NCBI RefSeq assembly: GCF_014697355.1
Contig: NZ_JACJRQ010000024.1
Coordinates: 62,001 to 126,000, forward strand
DNA length: 64,000 nt
Direction: 5' to 3'
From: Nostoc calcicola FACHB-3891
Lineage (GTDB): Bacteria > Cyanobacteriota > Cyanobacteriia > Cyanobacteriales > Nostocaceae
Shown: piece after piece, positions 16,993 to 24,213 of the stretch
Layout: each line of letters starts with the position of its first letter
Position numbering within the stretch: position 1 is the stretch's first letter
Notes under the pieces: generated by a model
What the model was told of the DNA's origin: nothing
Databases searched by the model: none
The model's input: only the letters and a program-made list of their open reading frames with translations
Program-made: the position numbers and the translations under genes

Positions 16993-18222
16993 CTATCCCG
17001 GTTTATGATCCAAACGAGTCGCTTGCTCTAGGGCGGCTTTTTCTTTGGCTCGGCGGGCATAGGGTTGTAATTGGGCGCGATCGCAACCTGTTAAAATACT
17101 CAGGTTTTCTAAGCTAATTCCCCGCATTAACATTTCTACTCGCCAGGTTTGTTGTGCTTGGGCGACGACTGGCGGTTGTGCTTGGGGAGTTAATAATCCT
17201 TGACTCCATATTTGCCAACGTGTCTCAAGCTCTGATTCGGAAATTGGCTTGGCTGTTTCATTGAGAAACATGGCTGTTTGATTATCTTTACGGCTTTTGA
17301 GCCATTTAATTAAAGGATTATTTGTATAAGAGCCGTAGCGTTTACCCAAAATCCACTGATTGACGGGTACTTGCCGGACAAATCCGGGAATTGTAATTTG
17401 CAGGAAGTGTCCTTGAGGATCGTAGATTTGTTGCGATCGCTCTAAGCTAATTATTTCTGTGGCGGATAACCCAGCACCAAATAACACATAAGCCAAGGCA
17501 TAATCTCGTACTCCCGATTTCCTGGCTTGTTGCAGGATTTCATGAACCAAATTAGCAGGCAAATCAGCAACTTCTGTGGTCATTACGCTTCCTTGTAAAG
17601 AGTTAGTTGCTGATTCTGCTGGGGATGACATAGCTCCATGTAAGAACAACTCTACTAAATTCTCCAGAAAATCATCCCGATCTTCCCAAAGTTCATGAAA
17701 TTCACTGGTAAATTCAATTACGGCATATCCCAAAATCATCCCGTTTAACAAACTGGCTAATTTTTCTGCCGGTAGATATGTATTTAAGTGTCCTTGCTCG
17801 ATTATAGTAGCTAAGTACTGCGCCACATAACGGTTTGCTTCTGTTACCCCCCTGCCTAAGGCACGGCGATTTTCCGCCGGGAATTGGTCGGCTTCCCCCA
17901 CCACAGAGCGAACAAACTCTGGCACTCGTTCCAAAGCATGTAATGTATCACTTGCATAATCTTTCAGAGCTTGGTAGACATTACCAGGAGGAGTTGCCCG
18001 CCTTACCAGCGACTCACCGAGATTTTTGAAGGCTGCCGACTCTTCCAGCACAGCCAAAAGTAGCCCATGTTTATTGCCAAAATTCCGAAACAAAGTCACC
18101 TCGTTGACTTCAGCTTTTTCAGCTATTTGGCGGGTTGTGGTAGCGCTGACTCCCTGAGCAGTAAATAACTCAAGTGCAGCTTGGATCAAGCGTTGACGAG
18201 TTGATATGAGTTGAGAGGACAT
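16993..18222 (-). CDS. TetR-family regulator fused to a degenerate tyrosine-recombinase-like domain
   Basis: Residues 5-55 form a TetR HTH (LISTRQRLIQAALELFTAQG, TTTRQIAEKAEVNEVTLFRN), followed by a TetR ligand domain to about 200. The remaining 180 residues look like a phage-integrase catalytic core (RDYALAYVLFGAGLSATEII, then MLMRGISLENLSILTGC and LQPYARRA). The expected catalytic Arg after GL is Ser, and the HxxR motif seems replaced by QQTW, so strand transfer is unlikely. DNA or protein binding is more plausible. The start is taken at ATG 18222; a TTG at 18234 lies inside the operator. Two matching palindromes upstream suggest autoregulation. It is divergent from desC. Confidence 0.85.
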   Translation of the reverse strand: MSSQLISTRQRLIQAALELFTAQGVSATTTRQIAEKAEVNEVTLFRNFGNKHGLLLAVLEESAAFKNLGESLVRRATPPGNVYQALKDYASDTLHALERVPEFVRSVVGEADQFPAENRRALGRGVTEANRYVAQYLATIIEQGHLNTYLPAEKLASLLNGMILGYAVIEFTSEFHELWEDRDDFLENLVELFLHGAMSSPAESATNSLQGSVMTTEVADLPANLVHEILQQARKSGVRDYALAYVLFGAGLSATEIISLERSQQIYDPQGHFLQITIPGFVRQVPVNQWILGKRYGSYTNNPLIKWLKSRKDNQTAMFLNETAKPISESELETRWQIWSQGLLTPQAQPPVVAQAQQTWRVEMLMRGISLENLSILTGCDRAQLQPYARRAKEKAALEQATRLDHKPG

Positions 18223-18230
18223 AGAAATAT

Positions 18231-18245
18231 GCAAGTGACACTTGC
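18231..18245. promoter_or_regulatory. Palindromic operator 1 of the TetR-fusion gene
   Basis: GCAAGTGACACTTGC is a perfect 6-bp inverted repeat with a 3-base spacer, nine bases upstream of the preferred ATG at 18222. The same 15-mer layout recurs at 18277-18291. Its position over the likely leader region is typical of TetR autoregulation. Binding is inferred. Confidence 0.65.
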
Positions 18246-18276
18246 ACGAATATCAGAGTATTGCTAGGATAAAAAT

Positions 18277-18291
18277 GTAAGCGATACTTGC
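18277..18291. promoter_or_regulatory. Palindromic operator 2 of the TetR-fusion gene
   Basis: GTAAGCGATACTTGC matches operator 1 at 12 of 15 positions and keeps the GYAAGYGAYACTTGC pattern. The centres are 46 bp apart, between the divergent TetR-fusion and desC genes. It could also affect desC. Confidence 0.6.
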
Positions 18292-18436
18292 TTGACTCTA
18301 CCCTACAGGTTCGCCAGTTGCTAATGGGGTAAACCCCCAAGATCCACTGGCTCACTGTAACTAACTGCTGTACAGATTGGGAAAAACCCTGGGGAGAAAA
18401 GGCAAATCGCTGGATCGTCCATCAACAGGAATTTTT

Positions 18437-19306
18437 ATGACTGCAAATTTTGGAGCGTTCGGCAAAGGCATGATCCCTGAGAAAGGAAATTCCCCCCAAC
18501 TCAGTTGGACTAATGTAGTATTTTTTACTACTTTTCATGTTTTAGCATTTCTGGCTCCTTGGTTTTTTTCTTGGTCGGCATTAGGTTTACTGGTGTTTCT
18601 CCACTGGTTATTCGGGAGTATTGGTATTTGCCTGGGATATCACCGACTACTGAGCCACAAGAGTTTCCAAGTTCCCAAGTGGTTAGAGTATGCGATCGCC
18701 CTGATTGGAGCAATGGCTTTGCAAGGGGGACCAATTTTTTGGGTGGGTGGACACCGCCAGCATCACGCCCATACCGAAGATATTAACCTAGACCCCTACT
18801 CTGCTCAACGAGGATTTTGGTGGAGTCATATGCTGTGGATTTTCTACCCACGTCCAGAGTTTTTTGACTATGAAACCTATCAAAAATATGCCCCCGATCT
18901 AGCCAGACAACCCTTCTATCGCTGGTTAGATCGCTACTTCTTACTGTTGCAAATTCCCTTCGGGCTGCTGCTGTATGCCTTGGGAGGATGGTCTTTTGTG
19001 ATTTACGGAATGTTTGTTAGATGCGTCTTGCTTTGGCACTCAACTTGGTTTGTCAACTCTGCATCACATCTGTGGGGTTATCGCACCTTTGATGCCAATG
19101 ATGGCGCTCGTAATCTGTGGTGGGTATCCCTCGTCACCTATGGAGAAGGATGGCACAACAACCATCATACTTATCCCCACATGGCGAAATCAGGCTTATC
19201 TTGGTGGGAAATTGATATTACTTGGTGGAGTATCCAAGTGTTGCAGACTTTAGGTTTAGCCAAAAAAGTTGTCTCCCATCCTCCTCAAAGCGCAACTCGC
19301 GGCTAG
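18437..19306 (+). CDS. desC: Acyl-lipid delta-9 desaturase
   Basis: The membrane di-iron desaturase puts the first double bond into membrane-lipid acyl chains. The three histidine boxes are HRLLSH, HRQHH and HNNHH, spaced as in DesC. Hydrophobic segments lie before the first box (VVFFTTFHVLAFLAPWFFSW) and in the middle (FLLLQIPFGLLLYALGG). ATG 18437 gives 289 residues. An upstream TTG at 18377 would add 20 polar residues without family support. It is divergent from the TetR-fusion gene, which might regulate it. Confidence 0.92.
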   Translation: MTANFGAFGKGMIPEKGNSPQLSWTNVVFFTTFHVLAFLAPWFFSWSALGLLVFLHWLFGSIGICLGYHRLLSHKSFQVPKWLEYAIALIGAMALQGGPIFWVGGHRQHHAHTEDINLDPYSAQRGFWWSHMLWIFYPRPEFFDYETYQKYAPDLARQPFYRWLDRYFLLLQIPFGLLLYALGGWSFVIYGMFVRCVLLWHSTWFVNSASHLWGYRTFDANDGARNLWWVSLVTYGEGWHNNHHTYPHMAKSGLSWWEIDITWWSIQVLQTLGLAKKVVSHPPQSATRG

Positions 19307-19460
19307 ATTGCAACTGAATTATCATGGATTTGTAATGCCGGCGGCGCGATCGGCAGTCGGCTTACAAGAACGTAGCGGGAGAGTGAAAGCTCCTGAGAAG
19401 CAGCAACGTAGTTGGGTACTTCGCGCTTCAGCCAGGGGATGAAACGCGACTCGGCAGGCT
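19307..19460. other. GC-rich intergenic repeat patch
   Basis: This stretch is more GC-rich than its neighbours and carries the GTAGCGGGAGAGTGAAAGCTCC and CTTCGCGCTTCAGCCAGGGG motifs. With the RHH pseudogene on its right it may be a decayed mobile unit (IS200/605-like ends carry similar hairpins). No transposase remains. Confidence 0.35.
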
Positions 19461-19612
19461 TTAGCCTGCTGTCTCTGTTTCTTTCTCAAGCGCTGGGCTG
19501 TCAATCCACTCTTCAATCAAAGCAGTGATAGTCCTATCTTTTTGAGCGGCATATAAATAAAGCTTATTTTTTTACGCTCAGACAACCGTATTGTTAATGT
19601 TTTTTCTTTCAT
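19461..19612 (-). pseudogene. Ribbon-helix-helix (CopG-like) small gene with frameshift in an A7 run
   Basis: On the minus strand, ATG 19612 opens MKEKTLTIRLSERKK. The frame then leaves register in a run of seven A residues (19567-19573). One extra base restores NKLYLYAAQKDRTITALIEE, then a WIDS-type end to TAA at 19461-19463. The joined 50-residue product fits an RHH DNA-binding protein or antitoxin: beta strand TLTIRL followed by two helices. The single-base loss could be a true mutation, a homopolymer sequencing error or a slippage site. Not visible as one open frame. Confidence 0.7.
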
Positions 19613-19690
19613 GCTGTTCCCCCAGTTCCCCAGGAGCAACAGCCGCGCACCCGATCGGCCTGCGCCGAAGAAAATTTAATTGTAGAAGGG

Positions 19691-19954
19691 CTATAAACTT
19701 GCACTATGCGAGTTCTGACCCACACCAGATTCTAATCCCCCTGGGGCGTTGATTAAAACAGCCTCGTCAATAGTTAGAAGTCCTGTATCCTTAATTACAT
19801 GTACTGAAAAATTCAAAGATATGCTCCCCACATTCGGCACTTTGATTTGAACGTCATCGTCAGCAGTAACCCCCCCTACTACTGTGATTAAATTTGAATC
19901 TTCTAATTCCTCGATTTCTGGTGCTTGCAGGGTTTTGATTTTGTTCAGAATCAT
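19691..19954 (-). CDS. Small protein with double-glycine-type leader (secreted peptide candidate)
   Basis: The 87-residue product has a 28-residue N-terminal part ending in LEDSNLITVVGG, which matches Gly-Gly leaders removed by C39-peptidase ABC exporters. The 59-residue core (VTADDDVQIKVPNVGSISLN ... NAPGGLESGVGQNSHSASL) is acidic and Gly/Ser-rich, and has no Cys and no known RiPP motif. Similar stand-alone GG peptides are known in cyanobacteria. No exporter or modifying enzyme is adjacent. A secreted peptide is the best reading; function unknown. Confidence 0.6.
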   Translation of the reverse strand: MILNKIKTLQAPEIEELEDSNLITVVGGVTADDDVQIKVPNVGSISLNFSVHVIKDTGLLTIDEAVLINAPGGLESGVGQNSHSASL

Positions 19955-20068
19955 AAATCAAATACTAGCTCTATAGTAACTGCATACTAAATGTATCATT
20001 TGGTTGTAGCTAAAATCATTCGATCGAAGGAATAGAGAAAATACTCACATCTGTGCAATACATCAAGC

Positions 20069-20866
20069 GTGAAAACTGACAGCATTTTTTATCGCCTTTT
20101 TCAAGAATTTCCTGACATCTTTTTTGAATTAATTGGCAACCCACCTCAAACAGCAGAAGATTATAAATTCTCTTCAATTGAAATCAAGCAAACTGCATTT
20201 CGCATAGATGGTGTTTTTTTGCCAACACAAGGCGAACAAAATCCGATTTACTTTGTAGAAGTCCAATTTCAAACCGATACAGAAATTTACTCGCGGCTAA
20301 TTTCAGAAATTTATTTATACTTACGTCAAAATCAACCGAAAAATTCTTGGCGGGGAGTAGTCATCTATCCCAATCGCAGTTTAGATACAGCAGACATCAA
20401 GAATTACAGTGAATTTTTCGCCAGCCAGCGCATAACTCCCATTTATCTTAATGAATTAGGTGAAACTGCATCATTGCCAGTTGGAATTGCTACGATGAAA
20501 TTAGTAGTCGATGATGAGGATACGGCAATTATAGCTGCCAGAGAGTTAATAGACAGAACCCAGCAAGAAATCAGCATTGAACCACAGCGTCGGCAGTTAT
20601 TAGAATTAATAGAGACAATTTTGGTTTACAAGTTTCCAGCTATGAGTCGGGAGGAGATTGAAGGTATGTTTGGGTTAAGTGATTTGAAGCAAACACGAGT
20701 TTATCAAGAAGGCAAGCAAGAAGGAGCGCGTGAAGAAAAGTTGAGGATGATTCCTTTGTTGTTGAAGTTGGGATTAAGTTTGGAAGAAACAGCGAAAGAG
20801 TTAGGTTTGAGTTTAGAGGAGGTGCAGCAAGAAATTCAAAAACAGCCTCCAAGTCAAAATACCTAA
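20069..20866 (+). CDS. Rpn-like recombination-promoting nuclease / DUF2887 protein
   Basis: The 265-residue protein starts at GTG 20069. The PD-(D/E)XK core is in the first 100 residues (IKQTAFRIDGVFLP with Asp, then IYFVEVQFQ with E-x-Q), followed by SWRGVVIYPNRSLD. The C-terminal third is helical (REEIEGMFGLSDLKQTRVYQ, LLLKLGLSLEETAKELGLSL), as in the family. Rpn proteins are DNA nucleases related to transposases and are often multicopy in cyanobacteria. A decayed relative lies at 6339-6915. Complete and presumably expressed. Confidence 0.85.
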   Translation: MKTDSIFYRLFQEFPDIFFELIGNPPQTAEDYKFSSIEIKQTAFRIDGVFLPTQGEQNPIYFVEVQFQTDTEIYSRLISEIYLYLRQNQPKNSWRGVVIYPNRSLDTADIKNYSEFFASQRITPIYLNELGETASLPVGIATMKLVVDDEDTAIIAARELIDRTQQEISIEPQRRQLLELIETILVYKFPAMSREEIEGMFGLSDLKQTRVYQEGKQEGAREEKLRMIPLLLKLGLSLEETAKELGLSLEEVQQEIQKQPPSQNT

Positions 20867-21110
20867 ACAAAATTAATCACAACAGAATTCAGGAGTCAGG
20901 AGTCAGAAGTCAGAATTCAGAATTCAGGAGTCAGAAGTAAAACAAGCTTGATACCTGACGTTGAGACGAATCGTTGTGTACTTCACTTTCTTTGAAATCC
21001 GCTGTCAGTTAAAAAAAATGAGAGGATGTAATTAAGAGTATCAGTAAATAGTTTTTAATATTCTGACAATTTTCGGCGATCGCAAGCAATTCCTCGTTTT
21101 AATTTTTTAT

Positions 21111-22166
21111 ATGATTTCCCTGTCTCCCATTCTCCAAGCTAGACTCTCTCAACCTTTAAAAATTGGCTCCTTTGAGGTCAATAGCCGGGTTCTCCAGTCG
21201 CCTTTATCTGGGGTCACAGATTTGGTATTTCGCCGTCTTGTGCGTCGTTATGCACCCGATTCGATGATGTATACCGAAATGGTCAATGCTACCGGCTTGC
21301 ATTATGTTAAACAATTGCCCAAAATCATGGAGGTAGACCCCAACGAACGCCCAATTAGCATTCAACTATTTGATTGTCGTCCAGATTTCCTCGCAGAAGC
21401 AGCAATCAAGGCAGTTGCAGAAGGGGCTGATACTGTTGATATTAATATGGGTTGTCCAGTAAATAAAATCACTAAAAATGGAGGCGGTTCTTCTCTGTTG
21501 CGCCAACCAGAAATCGCAGAGGCAATTGTGCGAGAAGTGGTGAAAGCTGTTGATGTACCTGTGACAGTGAAAACCCGTATTGGTTGGAATGACAAAGAAA
21601 TTACGATTCTCGACTTTGCCAAACGCATGGAAGATGCAGGGGCAAAAATGATTACAGTACACGGACGCACTCGCGCTCAAGGATACAATGGTAATGCGCG
21701 TTGGGAATGGATTACCCGTGTTAAAGAAGTACTTTCTATTCCAGTAATTGCCAACGGAGATATTTTTTCTATTGAAGCGGCGGTGAAATGTTTAGAAGAA
21801 ACTGGCGCTGATGGTGTGATGTGTTCTCGTGGAACTTTGGGTTATCCGTTTTTGGTGGGAGAAATCGATCGCTTCTTAAAAACTGGAGAAATATTACCGC
21901 CACCAACCCCAATTGAAAGGCTGGAATGTGCCAGAGATCATTTACAAGCCTTGTGGGAATATAAAGGCGATCGCGGTGTTCGTCAAGCCCGTAAACACAT
22001 GACTTGGTATGCTAAAGGTTTTGTTGGTGCTGCTGAATTGCGAGGACAATTAAGTGTAGTTGAAACCGTAGATCAGGGTTTAGCAATGATTGACCAAGCA
22101 ATCGCCAAACTGGCTAATGGTTATGAATTAGAAGAAGAAGCCGAAGATAATTTGGTAATGATTTGA
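21111..22166 (+). CDS. dus: tRNA-dihydrouridine synthase
   Basis: The FMN enzyme reduces uridine to dihydrouridine in the tRNA D-loop. The TIM barrel is complete: LQSPLSGVTDLVFRRLVRRY, YTEMVNA, QLFDCRPDFLAEAA, INMGCPVNK with catalytic Cys115, TVKTRIGWND, TVHGRTRAQGYNG, VIANGDIFS and GVMCSRGTLGYP. The C-terminal helical domain (RQARKHMTWYAKGF) contacts tRNA. At 351 residues it fits the DusB-like branch. ATG 21111 gives the usual N-terminus. It stands alone; the acidic tail EEEAED is ordinary. Confidence 0.93.
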   Translation: MISLSPILQARLSQPLKIGSFEVNSRVLQSPLSGVTDLVFRRLVRRYAPDSMMYTEMVNATGLHYVKQLPKIMEVDPNERPISIQLFDCRPDFLAEAAIKAVAEGADTVDINMGCPVNKITKNGGGSSLLRQPEIAEAIVREVVKAVDVPVTVKTRIGWNDKEITILDFAKRMEDAGAKMITVHGRTRAQGYNGNARWEWITRVKEVLSIPVIANGDIFSIEAAVKCLEETGADGVMCSRGTLGYPFLVGEIDRFLKTGEILPPPTPIERLECARDHLQALWEYKGDRGVRQARKHMTWYAKGFVGAAELRGQLSVVETVDQGLAMIDQAIAKLANGYELEEEAEDNLVMI

Positions 22167-22244
22167 AATATTGATTCTGACTCCTGAATTCTGAATTCTT
22201 CTTCAATACATTGTATATTTAATTAATCAAAGTGGAGGCTTGCA

Positions 22245-22799
22245 ATGTTAGTTTCCAAACATGACGAAATTGTATCGATTCCCGAAATCCATTCTTTAGA
22301 AGATTTCATGGTAAATCCTCCAGATGGGATGGAGTGGGTGGATGGACAACTGGTAGAAAAAACAGGGATGACATTAAAACATAGTGAAATTGAATTAAGT
22401 CTTGGCTTTTACTGGAGAACTTACATTAACTCCAATCAACTAGGTGGCAAAGTTTACACTGAAGTGCCTTGTCGCACATATAAACAAGGGCGTCGTCCTG
22501 ATGTTGCTTATCTAACGCCGGATTTAGTAACTCAATTTGGCAATGTTCCCACATTGCCACAAAGTTTTCCATTAATTGCAGAAATAGTTTCACCGACTGA
22601 TTTAGCTGAGGACTTATTTTTAAAAGCCCAGGAATATTTACGGTCTGGTTGCGAGGAAATTTGGCTAGTATTTCCTGAAAGTCAGTTAATTTTGGTTATG
22701 ACTGATAATCAAGTTTTAGGGTTTAAAGCTGGTGATGTAGTTCGCACTCAAAAAGTATTATTGGGTTTTAGTGTAGCCGTAGACGAATTGTTAGCTTGA
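22245..22799 (+). CDS. Uma2-family (DUF820) putative endonuclease
   Basis: This second Uma2 protein in the window has 184 residues. The catalytic-fold motifs are GRRPDVAYLTP (Asp), PLIAEIVSPTD (ExV) and KAQEYLRSGCEEIWLVFP (Lys, Trp). The N-terminal MEWVDGQLVEKTGMTLKHSE segment is diagnostic. It begins 78 bp after dus. It differs clearly in sequence from the member at 7003, so they are not recent duplicates. The family role is unknown. Confidence 0.88.
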   Translation: MLVSKHDEIVSIPEIHSLEDFMVNPPDGMEWVDGQLVEKTGMTLKHSEIELSLGFYWRTYINSNQLGGKVYTEVPCRTYKQGRRPDVAYLTPDLVTQFGNVPTLPQSFPLIAEIVSPTDLAEDLFLKAQEYLRSGCEEIWLVFPESQLILVMTDNQVLGFKAGDVVRTQKVLLGFSVAVDELLA

Positions 22800-22859
22800 G
22801 AATTCAGAGGTAACAGGGAACGGGCAAGAGGGAACAGGAAAAACTCATATTTAAAAATA

Positions 22860-23000
22860 TGAGATTGAAATAAAATTCAATTTTTTAACGAACCGCCAAG
22901 GACGCATTCGCGCAGCGTCTCGTCAGAGAAGGACGCAAAGAGAAGAAAGAAAGGCTTAACTGAACTGTATTGATTCTGAATTCTGAATTCTGACTTCTGT
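22860..23000. repeat. Spacer repeats (GAACCGCCAAGGACGC type and AATTCTG heptamers)
   Basis: GAACCGCCAAGGACGCATTC and GGACGCAAAGAGAAGAAAG (22889-22952) form a common Nostocales dispersed repeat related to the inside of the MITEs at 2881 and 24071. AATTCTGAATTCTGACTTCTG heptamers follow. No gene. Confidence 0.6.
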
Positions 23001-23008
23001 ATTCTTCT

Positions 23009-24022
23009 TCATTTTCCATACTGATCGCCAGTCACCTTACCTCGAAAAACAATGTACTGGTAAAGGTTATAAAACAGCATCACCGGAATGAGAAAGCCAA
23101 TAAAAATGATCATAATCACCAATGAACTGGGGTCGGCGGCTGCTTGATAGATGGTAATTTTATTAGGAATAATATACGGGAAGGCAATTAATCCCAAGCC
23201 GATGAACGACAATACAAACAGCAGAATTGTCCAAATAAAAGGCGCTCTTTCTTGTTTGCGATTTAGACTTTTCAGAAGTTGCCAAATCAACAAAACTCCC
23301 ACCAAGGGAATGACTGCAAAGATATAAACTAAAGGTTGTTGAAACAACCGCGATCGCGCATTTTCATAAATTATCGGTGTTGTAATTGTAATGAAAATCG
23401 CACCAATTAAAGTTGTCCAAGCAGCTATTTTTGCAGTTTTATAGTGAGTTTCCTGCAATTCTCCTGTAGTTTTCCAAATCAGATAAGTTGAACCAATTAA
23501 CACATATCCTTGAATCAAAGTTAAAGCTACCAAGACTGATGGAATATTTAGCCAGTCCCAAGTTGTACCAATAAAGTGTCCTGTGTCATCAACATTAATC
23601 CCTGCCAGCACAGCACCAAGGGCGAATCCTTGACCGAGTGCAGCGATAAAACTTCCAGCACCAAAAGCGAAATTCCAAAATAATTTGCGGTTTGATAGTT
23701 CACGAAACTCAAATGCCACACCACGAAAAATAAACCCAAATATCATTAAAAAAATTGGAATGTATAAAGCATTCAAAATTGTGGCATAAGCTAAAGGGAA
23801 TGCACCAAAAAGACCGCCTCCCATCAGAACTAGCCAGGTTTCATTAGCATCCCAAATATTGCTTAAACTAGTCATTAAAATGCTTCGACGTTCTTCATCT
23901 GAGGAGGTAAGAGATAATATCCCCACCCCTAAATCAAATCCGTCTAGCATTACATAAAGGAATAAAAAAAGAGCTAAAACTACAAACCATACTTGCGGCA
24001 GAAAATACTCTAATGTTTCCAT
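23009..24022 (-). CDS. cydB: Cytochrome bd-type quinol oxidase subunit II
   Basis: This is the second subunit of the bd quinol oxidase, a membrane respiratory enzyme that reduces oxygen without pumping protons. The 337-residue protein starts METLEYFLPQVWFVVLALFL and has LDGFDLGVGIL, SNIWDANETWLVLMGGGLFGAFP and FRGVAFEFR, all classic CydB. ATG 24022 is the true start. Upstream in-frame codons run through a MITE and heptamer repeats and are not coding. It lies 191 bp downstream of cydA, with the repeat insertion in the gap. Confidence 0.95.
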   Translation of the reverse strand: METLEYFLPQVWFVVLALFLFLYVMLDGFDLGVGILSLTSSDEERRSILMTSLSNIWDANETWLVLMGGGLFGAFPLAYATILNALYIPIFLMIFGFIFRGVAFEFRELSNRKLFWNFAFGAGSFIAALGQGFALGAVLAGINVDDTGHFIGTTWDWLNIPSVLVALTLIQGYVLIGSTYLIWKTTGELQETHYKTAKIAAWTTLIGAIFITITTPIIYENARSRLFQQPLVYIFAVIPLVGVLLIWQLLKSLNRKQERAPFIWTILLFVLSFIGLGLIAFPYIIPNKITIYQAAADPSSLVIMIIFIGFLIPVMLFYNLYQYIVFRGKVTGDQYGK

Positions 24023-24070
24023 ATAATCTCCTAATTGGGACTGGTGACTGGGGACTGGGGACTGGGTATT

Positions 24071-24159
24071 AGACCTCTTGCATAAATATTTTTTTCTCTC
24101 ACGCAGAGGCGCAGAGGCGCAGAGAAGAGAACGCAAAGAAAGACTTTTGCAAGAGGTTT
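24071..24159. mobile_element. 89-bp MITE-like element in the cydA-cydB spacer
   Basis: This second copy of the element at 2881-2986 has ends AGACCTCTTGCATAAAT and ACTTTTGCAAGAGGTTT. ATT is directly repeated at 24068-24070 and 24160-24162, again a 3-bp target duplication. The core has GCAGAGGCGCAGAGGCGCAG. The insertion sits between two cotranscribed oxidase genes and could affect cydB expression. Confidence 0.8.
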
Positions 24160-24213
24160 ATTAATTCATCCCCCTCATCCCCCCACTCCCCACTCCCCAC
24201 TCCCAAATAAAAC

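Noticed and set aside
24023..24136. 38-codon N-terminal extension of cydB
   Set aside because: The codons run through heptamer repeats and a MITE; the family N-terminus starts at METLEYFL (24022).
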